NCBI RefSeq assembly: GCF_025999835.1
Contig: NZ_AP025628.1
Span: 1,178,001-1,242,000 of the forward strand
DNA from: Caldinitratiruptor microaerophilus
GTDB lineage: Bacteria; Bacillota; Sulfobacillia; Symbiobacteriales; ZC4RG38
Length of the DNA: 64,000 bases
Reading direction: 5' to 3'
Under the pieces are notes generated by a model, which had not been told where the DNA came from, searched no databases, and saw only the letters and a program-made list of their open reading frames with translations. How positions within the stretch are numbered: position 1 is the first letter of the stretch; each line of letters starts with the position of its first letter. A program made the position numbers and the translations under genes. Below are positions 33,003-41,821 of this stretch, piece by piece.

Positions 33003-34412
33003 TCAGACCAGCGGAGGTGGCCGTCGGTGCCAGCCTGCCACCTGTTCATAGGCATGGGCCACCCGGATCACAGTGGATTCATCAAAGGGACGCCCGATGA
33101 TTTGTAAACCAATGGGGAGCCCGCCCCGACTAAACCCGCATGGGATAGAGATCGCCGGCAAACCGGACTGGTTAGCGGGGGCGTTCAGCCGCACGAAAGC
33201 GTCCAACACGGGTTCAGGCTGGCCCGCAACATTTACCTGCTCCTGGCCGATGGGCGGGGCCGGCAGCGGGATGGTGGGGGCAGCCAGCACATCCACCTGC
33301 CCGAGGGCCTGCTCCATCTCCGCCGCAATCCGGGCCCGGATCCGCAACCCGTCTAGGTACTGCACGGCCGAAATCAACAGGCTACCCTCGAGGGTGCCGC
33401 GCAGTGCCGGGCTGTAATGCTCGGGCTGGCTGCGCAGGAACGGTACGTGCCAGGCGGCCGCCTCCGCCATGCAGACCACGTACTGGGCCGGCATGACATC
33501 CCGAAGGGCTGGAAGGTCCACCTCCATCACCCGTGCTCCCATTTCTGCCAAAATCCGGACGGCCCTGTATACCGCCTCGGCCACCTCTGGATCCACCCGC
33601 TCGAAGTACCAGTGCCGGGGGAGGCCGATCGTGATATCGCTAACCCCGGCACTCAGCTCGGCGCTGAAGTCAGGTACGGGTACGTTAGCGGAGCCGGGGT
33701 CCGCCGGGTCGTAACCGGCGATGACCTGCAGCAACAAGGCCGCATCGGCCACGCTTCGGGCCATGGGGCCGCAGTGATCCTGACTCCAGGCCAAAGGGAA
33801 AATGCCCTGGCGGCTAACTCGGCCGTAGGTGGGCTTCAGCCCCACCACCCCGCAGCAGGCAGCGGGAATGCGGATGGACCCGCCGGTGTCGGTACCTATG
33901 GCCACCGTGCAAAGGCCTGCGGCCAGAGCCGCCCCCGACCCTCCGCTGGAACCCCCGGGGATGCAGTCCACATTCCAGGGGTTGCGGGTCGGGCCGAAAA
34001 AGGGGTTGTTGGTCGTGATGCCGGCCGCAAATTCGTGGGTATTAGTCTTGCCCACTATGACCGCCCCAGCCTCCCGGAGCCGCACCACGACGGCAGCGTC
34101 GGTGTTCGGGACGAAGTCCCGCAGCACCCGCGAGCCGGCGGTGGTGCGGACCCCGGCGGTGCAGACCACGTCCTTGACCGCCACCGGAATCCCGTGCAAG
34201 GGGCCACGGTATCGGCCGCCGGCAATCTCCGTCTCCGCGGTACGGGCCGCCGCCAGCGCCTCCTCGGCGGTGACGGTAATATAGGCGTTGATTCGCGGTT
34301 CCACCTCCTCAATCCGCTTCAGGACCGCCGTGGTCAGCTCCACCGGGGACAGGTCCCGTCGGCGGATGCGGTCGGCGGCCTCGGTGAGGCTCATGTAGGC
34401 CAGGTCAACCAT
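33003..34412 (-). CDS. Amidase signature family hydrolase
   Basis: 469 residues. Hydrolyses an amide bond using the Ser-cisSer-Lys triad: Lys in GIPVAVKDVV near residue 75, the glycine/serine segment GGSSGGSGAALAAG near 150, and GTDTGGSIRIPAACCG with the acylated serine. Closest in style to GatA/AtzE-like amidases. ATG at 34412 is used; GTG at 34421 is an alternative. It overlaps the small gene at 34405-34602 by eight bases, an arrangement seen for amidases with a small partner subunit. Last gene of the island's minus-strand operon. Confidence 0.9.
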   Translation of the reverse strand: MVDLAYMSLTEAADRIRRRDLSPVELTTAVLKRIEEVEPRINAYITVTAEEALAAARTAETEIAGGRYRGPLHGIPVAVKDVVCTAGVRTTAGSRVLRDFVPNTDAAVVVRLREAGAVIVGKTNTHEFAAGITTNNPFFGPTRNPWNVDCIPGGSSGGSGAALAAGLCTVAIGTDTGGSIRIPAACCGVVGLKPTYGRVSRQGIFPLAWSQDHCGPMARSVADAALLLQVIAGYDPADPGSANVPVPDFSAELSAGVSDITIGLPRHWYFERVDPEVAEAVYRAVRILAEMGARVMEVDLPALRDVMPAQYVVCMAEAAAWHVPFLRSQPEHYSPALRGTLEGSLLISAVQYLDGLRIRARIAAEMEQALGQVDVLAAPTIPLPAPPIGQEQVNVAGQPEPVLDAFVRLNAPANQSGLPAISIPCGFSRGGLPIGLQIIGRPFDESTVIRVAHAYEQVAGWHRRPPPLV

Positions 34413-34602
34413 GGCGCTCACCCGCCCTAAGACAACGGACCAGTACCGGCTCCTCCGCTGGGCCCGGCCGGTGGCAGGCCGCCAGACCCTCCTTGATGGT
34501 CCGGGCAAAGGCAGCCGCCGCTTCCGCCGTCGCCGGGTCTAACTCCCGGTTGTAGAGCGCCTTCATCAGCCAGCGGGCCAATTCAGGGGTCACCTGCGAC
34601 AC
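34405..34602 (-). CDS. Small protein upstream of amidase, possible GatC/AtzG-like subunit
   Basis: 65 residues (VTPELARWLMKALYNREL, then a long Ala-rich helix ending RCLRAGERHG). It ends inside the first codons of the amidase gene, so the two are translationally coupled. Small helical subunits that stabilise amidases (GatC, AtzG) have this size and position, but no clear sequence match can be claimed. Role inferred from context only. Confidence 0.6.
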   Translation of the reverse strand: MSQVTPELARWLMKALYNRELDPATAEAAAAFARTIKEGLAACHRPGPAEEPVLVRCLRAGERHG

Positions 34603-34617
34603 GAATCCTACCCTCCT

Positions 34618-35892
34618 TCATTCCTGCCAGCCACACCATTCCACGATGAAGCTGGCCAGCACCTCGGCCACCTCGACCACCGAATCGATTTCCACATACT
34701 CGTCTACGCCGTGGAGCCGCTCGCCACGGGGACCGAAGTTCAGGGCGGGGATGTTCCAATAAGCGCAAAACCGACTGTCCAGTCCAGCCGTGGCGGCCAC
34801 CAGCTTGAAAGGACGGCCAGCCACCCGCTCGGCCGTCGCCTTGAAGGTGACCACCAGGGGATCGTTGCCATCCTGCAGCCAGGGTTCTGCCTGCCACCCA
34901 TACCACACCACCACAGGCGGGTGTTCGGCCAACCAGGGGTCGGCGGCGGCGGCCGCTGTGATGACCGCCTCCACCTCCTGCCGGATTCCGCCCAGGGTCT
35001 CCCCCGGCAGGAACGAGATCCGGCAGGTCAGTTCTGCCCAGCCCGGTACGGTGGAGGTCCAGTCGCCAGCTTGCATGGTTCCGATGTTCAAGTGGCAGCT
35101 CCGCCCCGTCTCCCGCCCGAAAAACTCGGGCGGATGGCGGCGCGCCCTCTCCTCGTCTAGGTCCAGGAGGGCTTGGTAGATGGGGATCATCTTGCCAATA
35201 GCGTTGACGCCCTGGTGGGCGAGGCCGGCGTGAGCGGTCCGCCCCGCCACCCGTACTTTGAAATAGGCCACCCCCACCATGCCAATGCAGATGTCGTCAA
35301 ACGGCTCGGTCACCACCATGCCGTCTGCCCGGTTCCCCCCTATCAGGCAGGCGAGGGTGCCCCCGGAGCCGCCGGCCTCCTCTTCGATGACGCTCTGCAG
35401 CTGTACGGTGCCCGATGGTCGAATGCCGACGTCGAGCACCGCTTTGAGGGCAAAGTAGTTGGCGATCAGGCCGGACTTCATGTCCATGGCCCCACGCCCG
35501 TACATCCGGTTACCGACGATCTGCGCCCCCCATGGGTCATAGGTCCACTGGTTGACGGGCTCGGGGGACACCACGTCGATGTGGCCGTTGAGGATTAGGG
35601 ACCGGCCCCCGCCCGCCCCGCGCAGCGTGCCCAGGACGTTTGGCCGCCCGGCGTACTCCCAGGGGGTTTCGCAATAGGCGGGATGGGCGGCGATCAGCTC
35701 CCGGTCGGCCGTAAAGGTTTCCACCTCCAAGCCCAGCCGCTCATACAACTGAGCCATGTACTGCTGCGCCTCCCCCTCCTGTCCAACGACGCTGGGGATG
35801 CGCACCACGTCTTGCAGGGCAGAGATCAAGTCATCCGCTTGTCGGCGGAGGTTGGCCCGCACCGCCGCCTGCACTTTCTCCAGCCTTGTCAT
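34618..35892 (-). CDS. M20 family metallopeptidase (ArgE/DapE type), paralogue 1
   Basis: 424 residues. Two-zinc amidohydrolase/peptidase: LILNGHIDVVSPEPV (H and D zinc ligands), YGRGAMDMKSGL (bridging D), VIEEEAGGSGG (catalytic and ligand Glu), and ERLHGVDEYVEIDS (last His ligand). The dimerisation lid domain lies between (HAGLAHQGVNAI). It resembles the other island M20 protein (44981-46252) closely, including GWQAEPW versus GWKAEPW, so they are duplicates with diverged substrates. Likely deacylates or hydrolyses an amide. 15 bases upstream of the small amidase partner gene. Confidence 0.9.
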   Translation of the reverse strand: MTRLEKVQAAVRANLRRQADDLISALQDVVRIPSVVGQEGEAQQYMAQLYERLGLEVETFTADRELIAAHPAYCETPWEYAGRPNVLGTLRGAGGGRSLILNGHIDVVSPEPVNQWTYDPWGAQIVGNRMYGRGAMDMKSGLIANYFALKAVLDVGIRPSGTVQLQSVIEEEAGGSGGTLACLIGGNRADGMVVTEPFDDICIGMVGVAYFKVRVAGRTAHAGLAHQGVNAIGKMIPIYQALLDLDEERARRHPPEFFGRETGRSCHLNIGTMQAGDWTSTVPGWAELTCRISFLPGETLGGIRQEVEAVITAAAAADPWLAEHPPVVVWYGWQAEPWLQDGNDPLVVTFKATAERVAGRPFKLVAATAGLDSRFCAYWNIPALNFGPRGERLHGVDEYVEIDSVVEVAEVLASFIVEWCGWQE

Positions 35893-35904
35893 GGAGCTTC
35901 CTCC

Positions 35905-36690
35905 TCAGGCGGAACGGGTGCTGGGGCGGCTGGGCGGCAGGCCGAATCGGCCGGCGCTGGCGCCCCCGTCCACGGTGATGACGGTGCCGGTTAAGTAGTT
36001 GGACGGATTGGAGGCAACCATCAGGCAGGCCGCGGCCACATCGGCGGGGGTACCCACCCGTCCCACAGGGACCTGGAGAGCAAAGCTGACCTTGTACTCC
36101 TCGGTCAGGTTGGAGCTGTCAATGATGCCTGGGGCGATACTGTTGACCCGGATCCCGTACTGGCCCAGCTCCATGGCGAGTGTCTGGCTAAACATGACTA
36201 CCGCCGCCTTCGAGGCGCAGTAATGCGCTGAGCCCACTCGTGCGATCCTGTAACTGCCTGAGGAGATAGTAATGATGTCGCCACCGGTGCCCTGCTTCAC
36301 CATCTGGCGGGCCACCGCCTGGCAGACCAGGAAGGTGCCCTTAGCATTGGTGTCGAAGACCAAGTCCCACTCCGCTTCGGTCATGTCCAACACTAGTGCC
36401 TCGGGATAGACGCCGGCGTTACTGATGCAGATGTCGATACCTCCCCAGGCCGCCACTATGGCGTCCACCATTCCGCGCACCCCTTCGGCGCTGCGCACGT
36501 CGGTGGCGTAGGTCAAAAGCCGATCCGGGCCGAATCCCAGTTCGGCTGCCGCTCTCTGCACCTGGGCGAGGTCCCTGTCGTGAATCATCACCCGGGCCCC
36601 TTCGGCCAGGAAAGCACGAGCAGTGGCCGCCCCGATGCCCCGACCCGCGCCGGTAACTAGGACGCGCTGATCACGCAGTGATTTCACCAT
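35905..36690 (-). CDS. Short-chain dehydrogenase/reductase
   Basis: 261 residues. Classical SDR: cofactor loop VTGAGRGIGAATARAF near residue 11, ISNAGVYPE, catalytic Ser in TISSGSYRIA and YCASKAAVV (Tyr-x3-Lys), then APGIIDSSN and a C-terminal LTGTVITVDGGA. Oxidises or reduces a hydroxyl/keto group with NAD(P). It abuts the next SDR (shared base 36690) and precedes the M20 gene by 12 bases. Substrate unknown. Confidence 0.9.
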   Translation of the reverse strand: MVKSLRDQRVLVTGAGRGIGAATARAFLAEGARVMIHDRDLAQVQRAAAELGFGPDRLLTYATDVRSAEGVRGMVDAIVAAWGGIDICISNAGVYPEALVLDMTEAEWDLVFDTNAKGTFLVCQAVARQMVKQGTGGDIITISSGSYRIARVGSAHYCASKAAVVMFSQTLAMELGQYGIRVNSIAPGIIDSSNLTEEYKVSFALQVPVGRVGTPADVAAACLMVASNPSNYLTGTVITVDGGASAGRFGLPPSRPSTRSA

Positions 36691-37436
36691 TACATCCAGC
36701 CCCCGCCATTCGGACTAATCACTTGGCCGGTGATGAACTCGGCCGCGTCGGACGCCAGGAAGCAGATGACGGCTGCCACATCTTCTGGCTGTCCGACCCG
36801 GGGCCAGAGCACCCACCCCGGCTGCTGCACGGTGCCTCGCCGACGGGACATCTCAGTATCGATTAGCCCGGGGGCGACGGCGTTGACATTGATCCGGTGC
36901 CCAGCCAGTTCCTTGGCCAGGCACTTGGTCAGCCCGATCACCCCAGCCTTGGCCGCCCCATAGTGGGTACTGCCTGCTAATCCACTCAAGCCAACGGTGG
37001 AGGCAAGGTTGATGATGTTGCCCCGCCCCTGCCGGATCATCAGGGGTACCACCGCCCGACACACGAGAAACACGCCGGTCAGGTCGATGTGGATCATGCG
37101 CTGCCATTCTTCCAGTGACATATCGGCCAGGCGGGTGCCCGTGCCGCCGATGCCGGCGTTGTTGACCAGCACGTCGATGCGACCGTAAGCTCGAACGGTC
37201 TCATCCACGGCCGCGGCTACGGCGACCGGATTGCCCACATCGATGTAGATGCCCAAAGCAGCCGGCCCTTGGGCGGTGCATTCGGAGGCCGTGGCCCAAG
37301 CCGTTTCCAGGTCCAAATCGGCGGCTACTACGGTGGCACCTTCCCGAGCCATGGCAACGGCCGTCGCCCGACCAATGCCCCGGCCTGCACCGGTCACTAG
37401 GACTACCTTGCCTTTCAGATTCATGTCTGTGGCCAC
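36690..37436 (-). CDS. Short-chain dehydrogenase/reductase
   Basis: 248 residues of the FabG-like SDR class: VTGAGRGIGRATAVAMA, VNNAGIGGTG, the Ser/Tyr/Lys set (LASTVGLSGLAG, HYGAAKAGVIG), APGLIDTEM and FITGQVISPNGG. GTG at 37436 is used; ATG at 37424 is possible and neither has a good ribosome site. It directly follows a decayed old-yellow-enzyme fragment, suggesting that the operon has been rearranged here. Confidence 0.9.
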   Translation of the reverse strand: MATDMNLKGKVVLVTGAGRGIGRATAVAMAREGATVVAADLDLETAWATASECTAQGPAALGIYIDVGNPVAVAAAVDETVRAYGRIDVLVNNAGIGGTGTRLADMSLEEWQRMIHIDLTGVFLVCRAVVPLMIRQGRGNIINLASTVGLSGLAGSTHYGAAKAGVIGLTKCLAKELAGHRINVNAVAPGLIDTEMSRRRGTVQQPGWVLWPRVGQPEDVAAVICFLASDAAEFITGQVISPNGGGWM

Positions 37437-37439
37437 CCA

Positions 37440-37654
37440 AGTATTGCTTGGCTAAAAGGTACTGAAGCGACCACTCCACCTCGACCCCGACGGCGAAGCC
37501 GGCGTGAAGGGGGCCACTGCGGCGCGGCCACTCTAGCGGGTGAGGTGAATGTCCGTGAGGGAGCCGTCCTCCCTGGCGTTGTACGTATAGATGGGGGAGA
37601 TAACGAATCGGTTCTTAAGCTGCGCCGACCGGAACTAAACGGAGCAAAGAGCAC
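37440..37654 (-). pseudogene. N-terminal remnant of an NADH:flavin oxidoreductase (old yellow enzyme family)
   Basis: A good start survives (GTG at 37654 after AGGAGG) encoding VLFAPFSSG. A frameshift then moves to QLKNRFVISPIYTYN and EDGSLTDIHLTR, the typical first 45 residues of old-yellow-enzyme proteins (LKNRFV...P...EDGS.TD). An in-frame stop follows and the whole flavin barrel is missing before the next SDR gene. Confidence 0.5.
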
Positions 37655-37696
37655 AGAACGTACCTCCTAGGACCTATACCAGGATGTGCGCCAGTC

Positions 37697-38680
37697 TTAC
37701 AGCGATGGGAAACCGGGAATGGAATCGACCGACTCCAGGGCGTTGATGATGGCAATCACTAGGGCGTCAGCGGCAGCGGACCCGGCGATGTCCGTATCCT
37801 CCTCGGCGGAGACGCCGCCTGCGCTGAGCCGGCTACCGCCGCCCACCGAGAGGGCAAAGATGGTGTTGCCGTCGCACAAAGTGTAAATGGGCCGGAACGC
37901 CCGCGTCAGGCCGGCGTAGCCAGGCTGGCTAGCTTGCGGAGGCGGGTTTTGTGCAAGTGGAGGTTGGTGGCCACACAGGCAACGGTGGTGTTAGCGCCGG
38001 GCTCCACCATCTTGCTCACCCCGGCTGCCTCAGGCGGCCAAGTGCGTGGCCCGACCTGCGGGACATGCCGTACGAGATGATAGCCGCTGTGGGTGGCAGA
38101 GAGGTCATCGGTGGCCGGGTTGACGGCATCGCCTAGGGCGTTGATGACCACCAGAACGCCGACGATAGCGCCGTAGCCCAAGTCAACGCTAGCGGTGCCA
38201 GTGACGCCCTTCATCTTGATACCGCCCGGGAACTTGCCGCAGGTGCCGCCGGTGCCGGCTCCCACGTTACCTTACTCCACCGCCCATCGTGGGCGGCCGC
38301 TGCGGCCCGATATCCCCACTCGGGGGTCGGCCGCACCTTATTACTGCATACGCCCAGGTCGTAGATGGCGGCACTAGGCACTATGGGCACAACGCCAGCC
38401 CCGTAGTCGGTGCCGCCGCCCTGCTCCTCCAGGTATTGTATTGGCGGACGCCCGTGGTGGAGGCCAGGCCGAAGCGGCTGCCGCCGGTGAGCACCACGGC
38501 GTGCACCAGCGGCCCATGGTTTTCGGGCGCCAGCCCCTCGGTCTCGACGCTGCTTGGGCCGTCACCAAGCGCAGCGATGCCGGCGCTGGCTCCCCCCTCC
38601 GGAATGATGACCCTGACCCCGGTCAGGTTCTCCCGGTCCGTCACCTGTCCTACCCGGACCTGGGAAGATCGGTGATGGCG
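37697..38680 (-). pseudogene. Decayed P1 family peptidase (DmpA/L-aminopeptidase, S58)
   Basis: Family segments appear in the right order but in different frames: ITDLP, then VRVGQVTDRENLTGVRV to VHAVVLTGGSRFGLAS, then YLEEQGGGTDYGAGVVPIVP and AAIYDLG, then GAGTGGTCGKFPGG to GANTTVACVATNLHL, then GYAGLTRAFRPIYTLCDGNT to ALVIAIINALESV. At least four frameshifts (near 38,660, 38,440, 38,270 and 37,915) separate them. NTTV carries the residues around the autocleavage/catalytic site. These enzymes cleave N-terminal or beta-peptide amides. The gene is dead as sequenced. Confidence 0.85.
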
Positions 38681-39844
38681 TTATACCGACCGCTCGGCAC
38701 GGTCCATTCCTCCTGTCTCACGCGGGGGATACTGGGCTGCCCAGAATTCGGCGATCTGCCGCCCGGTGGCCAACCAGGCCCCGCGCTGGCGCAGGGCTGC
38801 GACTACCCGGCGCAGCATCTGCAGTCGGCCGGGTCGGCCGATGAACTGCGGGTGCATGGTCAGGTTGAACAGCCCGCCGTACTCCATCAGCCCGTCTAAC
38901 TCCTCTTTCCAAATCTGCTCCACCTCTGCGGCAGGTCGAATCGGGCGGGGTGTACGGGTGGAGAACATGAAGAATGGGGCGTCATCCAGTACCCACTGCA
39001 CAGGCAGCTCCAGGAGCGGAGCCCCCTCACCAGCATGCCAGTAAGGACGGATATCATCCATCAGGTTGGACGAGTACAGGAACCCAAACTTCCGGAGGAA
39101 CCGCAAGGTGCTGGGCGTGAACTCCCAGGCAGGGGAGCGGTAGCCCACGGGCCGGTAGCCGGTGAGGTTAGCCAGGATCTCCAGCCCTCGCTGGAGGACC
39201 GCCTCTTCCTTGGCCGGGTCGTTAGGGTCCGGCCACTCGTGCAGGTAGCCGTGATGGCCCAGTTCGTGGCCGCGGGCGGCGATCTCGCGTATCTCCAGGG
39301 GATACCTCTCTGCCACCCAGCCGGGCACAAAGAAGGTGGCCTTCACGTCCAGCTCATCTAATAAATCCAGGATCAGACCCAGGGCCACCTTGGGCCCGTA
39401 CCGGCCCTGGGACAGAACGCCAACCCGCTGAGCGTTTTCGGCCTCTCGGGAGATCCACAGCGATTCGCCGTCGACGTCGAAGGTCAACATGGCGGCCACA
39501 GCTGCCTCGCCAGGCCAGAGTGGTTTTGCGGTCATGGACGGAATACCTCCCACGTGGATGTCGGTGCTGGGAATGCCGGCGACGATGTAAGCAGTGGAGT
39601 CCACATAGGCCAAGGTGGTAGCGAAAGTGGACGGCGCGAAGATCTCGTCACCATGGTTAAACTGAGCCTCGGACGCCTGCACAGCGGCAAGCACTTCGGG
39701 GCTGCACTGGGTCTTGGGCGTCCTCGGGCCGGCCTGCGGGTCACCTTTTCCTACTAGGTACCCTGGATGGTCCCGTCTAAACCGGGTGGCAGGGACCTCC
39801 CAGATGTAAGCAGGCTCTAGGTAAGACACTAGGGCCTGGCTCAC
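38681..39844 (-). CDS. Polysaccharide deacetylase-like protein with an unrecognised N-terminal extension
   Basis: 387 residues. Residues about 104-387 are a NodB-type deacetylase: metal motif LTFDVDGESL, GHELGHHGYLHEWPD, RSPAWEFTP and LTMHPQFIGR, closest in style to the PuuE/HP0310-like subgroup that acts on cyclic amides or acetamido groups. The first ~100 residues (SYLEPAYIWEVPATRF to GIPSTDIHVGG) match nothing recognised. The GTG at 39844 is well supported by GAGGAGG seven bases upstream and a GTGA overlap with the livM stop. An internal ATG at 39535 with GGGAGGT could give the deacetylase alone. Confidence 0.8.
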   Translation of the reverse strand: MSQALVSYLEPAYIWEVPATRFRRDHPGYLVGKGDPQAGPRTPKTQCSPEVLAAVQASEAQFNHGDEIFAPSTFATTLAYVDSTAYIVAGIPSTDIHVGGIPSMTAKPLWPGEAAVAAMLTFDVDGESLWISREAENAQRVGVLSQGRYGPKVALGLILDLLDELDVKATFFVPGWVAERYPLEIREIAARGHELGHHGYLHEWPDPNDPAKEEAVLQRGLEILANLTGYRPVGYRSPAWEFTPSTLRFLRKFGFLYSSNLMDDIRPYWHAGEGAPLLELPVQWVLDDAPFFMFSTRTPRPIRPAAEVEQIWKEELDGLMEYGGLFNLTMHPQFIGRPGRLQMLRRVVAALRQRGAWLATGRQIAEFWAAQYPPRETGGMDRAERSV

Positions 39845-40914
39845 GCGCCTGCCTCCTCGGAGTCTGACCCGCTGACTTCCTCCTTGGTTTCCTCCTTAGG
39901 ACCGAACCACAGCTTGAACACGTCCGTCATCGTGGGCACCACCCCACGGGGCATGGTGACAACGAACAGGACCATGGCAGCACCTAGCAGTAGCAACCGG
40001 AACCGGTCCACGTCTTTGAGCAGTTCGTTCAGTACCGTGAGCAGAAGCGTACCAACGATGGGGCCACCAAAGCTCCCCCAGCCGCCGATGACCAGCATGG
40101 CCAGCAGATTGGTCATCTGGGCGAAGCTGAGCATGCCTGGCGCCATGACCTTCAGGTAGTGGCCGTAAAAGGCGCCAGCTAGACCGGTAAACACGGCAGA
40201 GATGAAGAAGAGCAACAGCTTGTAGCGGAATGGGCTGATGCCTCGGGAGACGGCGTAGGCCTCCGAGTCGCGCAGCGCCTTGAAGGCTAACCCGACCCGC
40301 GAGTTTACCACTCTGAAGATTGAATAGGTAGAGACAGCGAACAAGACCAGGGCCACCCAGTAGTAGGCCATAAGCTCATGCTCGGGCCCCAGTCGGTCCA
40401 GCCCTAACGACGGCACGCGCAAGCCAAACCCGCCGCCGGTAATCTTCGTGTCATCGGTGACAATCGTCAGGTAGATGATCTGGTGAAACGCCAGGGTCAG
40501 CAGCACGACGTATACGCCGCGCAGCCGCAGTACAGGCAGGCCCAAGAGCAAGCCCACCACCCCAGCCACCAGTGCGCCCACGGGCATGGTGATCCAGGGG
40601 TTGACGTGTGCGTACACGGCCAGCATGCCGGAGGCGTAACCACCGACCCCGAATAACGCCAACTGGCCGAAGGACGGTATTCCCCCGTAACCCATGACCA
40701 GGTTCCACATCTCGTTCACCACGGCCCAGATAAAGAAGCTCACGGCGGTGTGCAAGACATACGAGCTGTTCACGAATACTGGCAGGACCAGCAGGACCAG
40801 AAAGATCAGGCCCCAAGTGCTCCAGCTCCACTCCTGCCACGGGGCAGCGCCAGGTGCCAGGGTTAGCCGGCGGTTCAATCCACCGGACTCCAACGCGGTC
40901 ACATGGTGTCTCAC
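39841..40914 (-). CDS. livM: Branched-chain amino acid-type ABC transporter permease LivM (island system)
   Basis: 357 residues, about nine membrane segments: MWNLVMGYGGIPSFGQLALF, LRLRGVYVVLLTLAFHQI, the coupling segment VGLAFKALRDSEAYAVSRG, GAFYGHYLKVMAPGM and GGWGSFGGPIVGTLL. An acidic C-terminal tail (KEETKEEVSGSDSEEAGA) is unusual. GTG at 40914 overlaps the livH stop (GTGA); the longer frame upstream lies inside livH and is not used. Confidence 0.9.
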   Translation of the reverse strand: MRHHVTALESGGLNRRLTLAPGAAPWQEWSWSTWGLIFLVLLVLPVFVNSSYVLHTAVSFFIWAVVNEMWNLVMGYGGIPSFGQLALFGVGGYASGMLAVYAHVNPWITMPVGALVAGVVGLLLGLPVLRLRGVYVVLLTLAFHQIIYLTIVTDDTKITGGGFGLRVPSLGLDRLGPEHELMAYYWVALVLFAVSTYSIFRVVNSRVGLAFKALRDSEAYAVSRGISPFRYKLLLFFISAVFTGLAGAFYGHYLKVMAPGMLSFAQMTNLLAMLVIGGWGSFGGPIVGTLLLTVLNELLKDVDRFRLLLLGAAMVLFVVTMPRGVVPTMTDVFKLWFGPKEETKEEVSGSDSEEAGA

Positions 40915-41789
40915 AGCCGCCGTGCCTCCCCCAAGCCGAACAGACCATTGGGTCTGACGATCAGCACAACGATCATCACGAGAAACAGAACCTGCAGGGA
41001 CCATTTCACGCCGAGGTACAGGCTGACCAAGGCCTCCAGCAGGCCAATCAGGTAAGCCGCCCACATGGTACCCTTTACGCTCCCCAGCCCGCCGAAAATG
41101 GTGACGAGCAGGCTCTTGAGCAGGGGCGGCCCGCCCATGGTGGGCGAGAGAAAGTAAATGCCGGAAAGCAGCACCCCTGCTACGGCGGCCAGGGCGGTGC
41201 TTATCACCATGACGATGGTGAAGGATCGTTTGACCGGTACGCCCATCAGCCGGGCGGCGGTCATGTTCTGGGCGATGGCTCGGATAGCTAGGCCATGACG
41301 GGTCCTGTACAGGAACAGATGCATCATTAGTAGCACGCCCACCGCCACGGCGGCGATGACCAGATCTCGGAAAGAAACGTTTAGCGGGCCTACTTTGAAC
41401 CCGCCGGGGACGATCTCGGGCAGGGTCTTGTTGCGGCCGCCGAAAGCGAGTAGTACGGCATTTTCGAGTACGATGCCGACGCCGACGGTGGCAATCAGGG
41501 TGTTGTTCTCCCAGCCCGGCCGCTCAAGGAGAGGGAGCACCACCATATACTGGAGGATGTACCCTACCAACCCCATGGCGGCCGCAGCCACCGGGACTCC
41601 GATCAGGGGGTGAATGCCGGCGGTGGTTACCACCAACCACGCTACGTAAGCACCGGCCATGAAGATGCTGCCGTGGGCTAAGTTCAGCATCCGCAGCGCA
41701 CCCCAGATCAGGGTCAGGCCCGTTGCCACCAGGGCGTATATGGAGCCCAGGAGAAGACCGCTGTATATAGCTTGGGTAAGCCCTGGCAT
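40911..41789 (-). CDS. livH: Branched-chain amino acid-type ABC transporter permease LivH (island system)
   Basis: 292 residues, about eight membrane segments: LLLGSIYALVATGLTLIWGA, LNLAHGSIFMAGAY, the coupling segment HGLAIRAIAQNMTAARLMGV and IFGGLGSVKGTMWAAYLIG. ATG at 41789 is preferred because AAGGAG lies eight bases upstream; the GTG at 41825 that overlaps livF is an alternative. Pairs with LivM. Confidence 0.9.
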   Translation of the reverse strand: MPGLTQAIYSGLLLGSIYALVATGLTLIWGALRMLNLAHGSIFMAGAYVAWLVVTTAGIHPLIGVPVAAAAMGLVGYILQYMVVLPLLERPGWENNTLIATVGVGIVLENAVLLAFGGRNKTLPEIVPGGFKVGPLNVSFRDLVIAAVAVGVLLMMHLFLYRTRHGLAIRAIAQNMTAARLMGVPVKRSFTIVMVISTALAAVAGVLLSGIYFLSPTMGGPPLLKSLLVTIFGGLGSVKGTMWAAYLIGLLEALVSLYLGVKWSLQVLFLVMIVVLIVRPNGLFGLGEARRL

Positions 41790-41821
41790 GGTTCCAACTC
41801 CTTCACGGCCACTGGCGGTCG

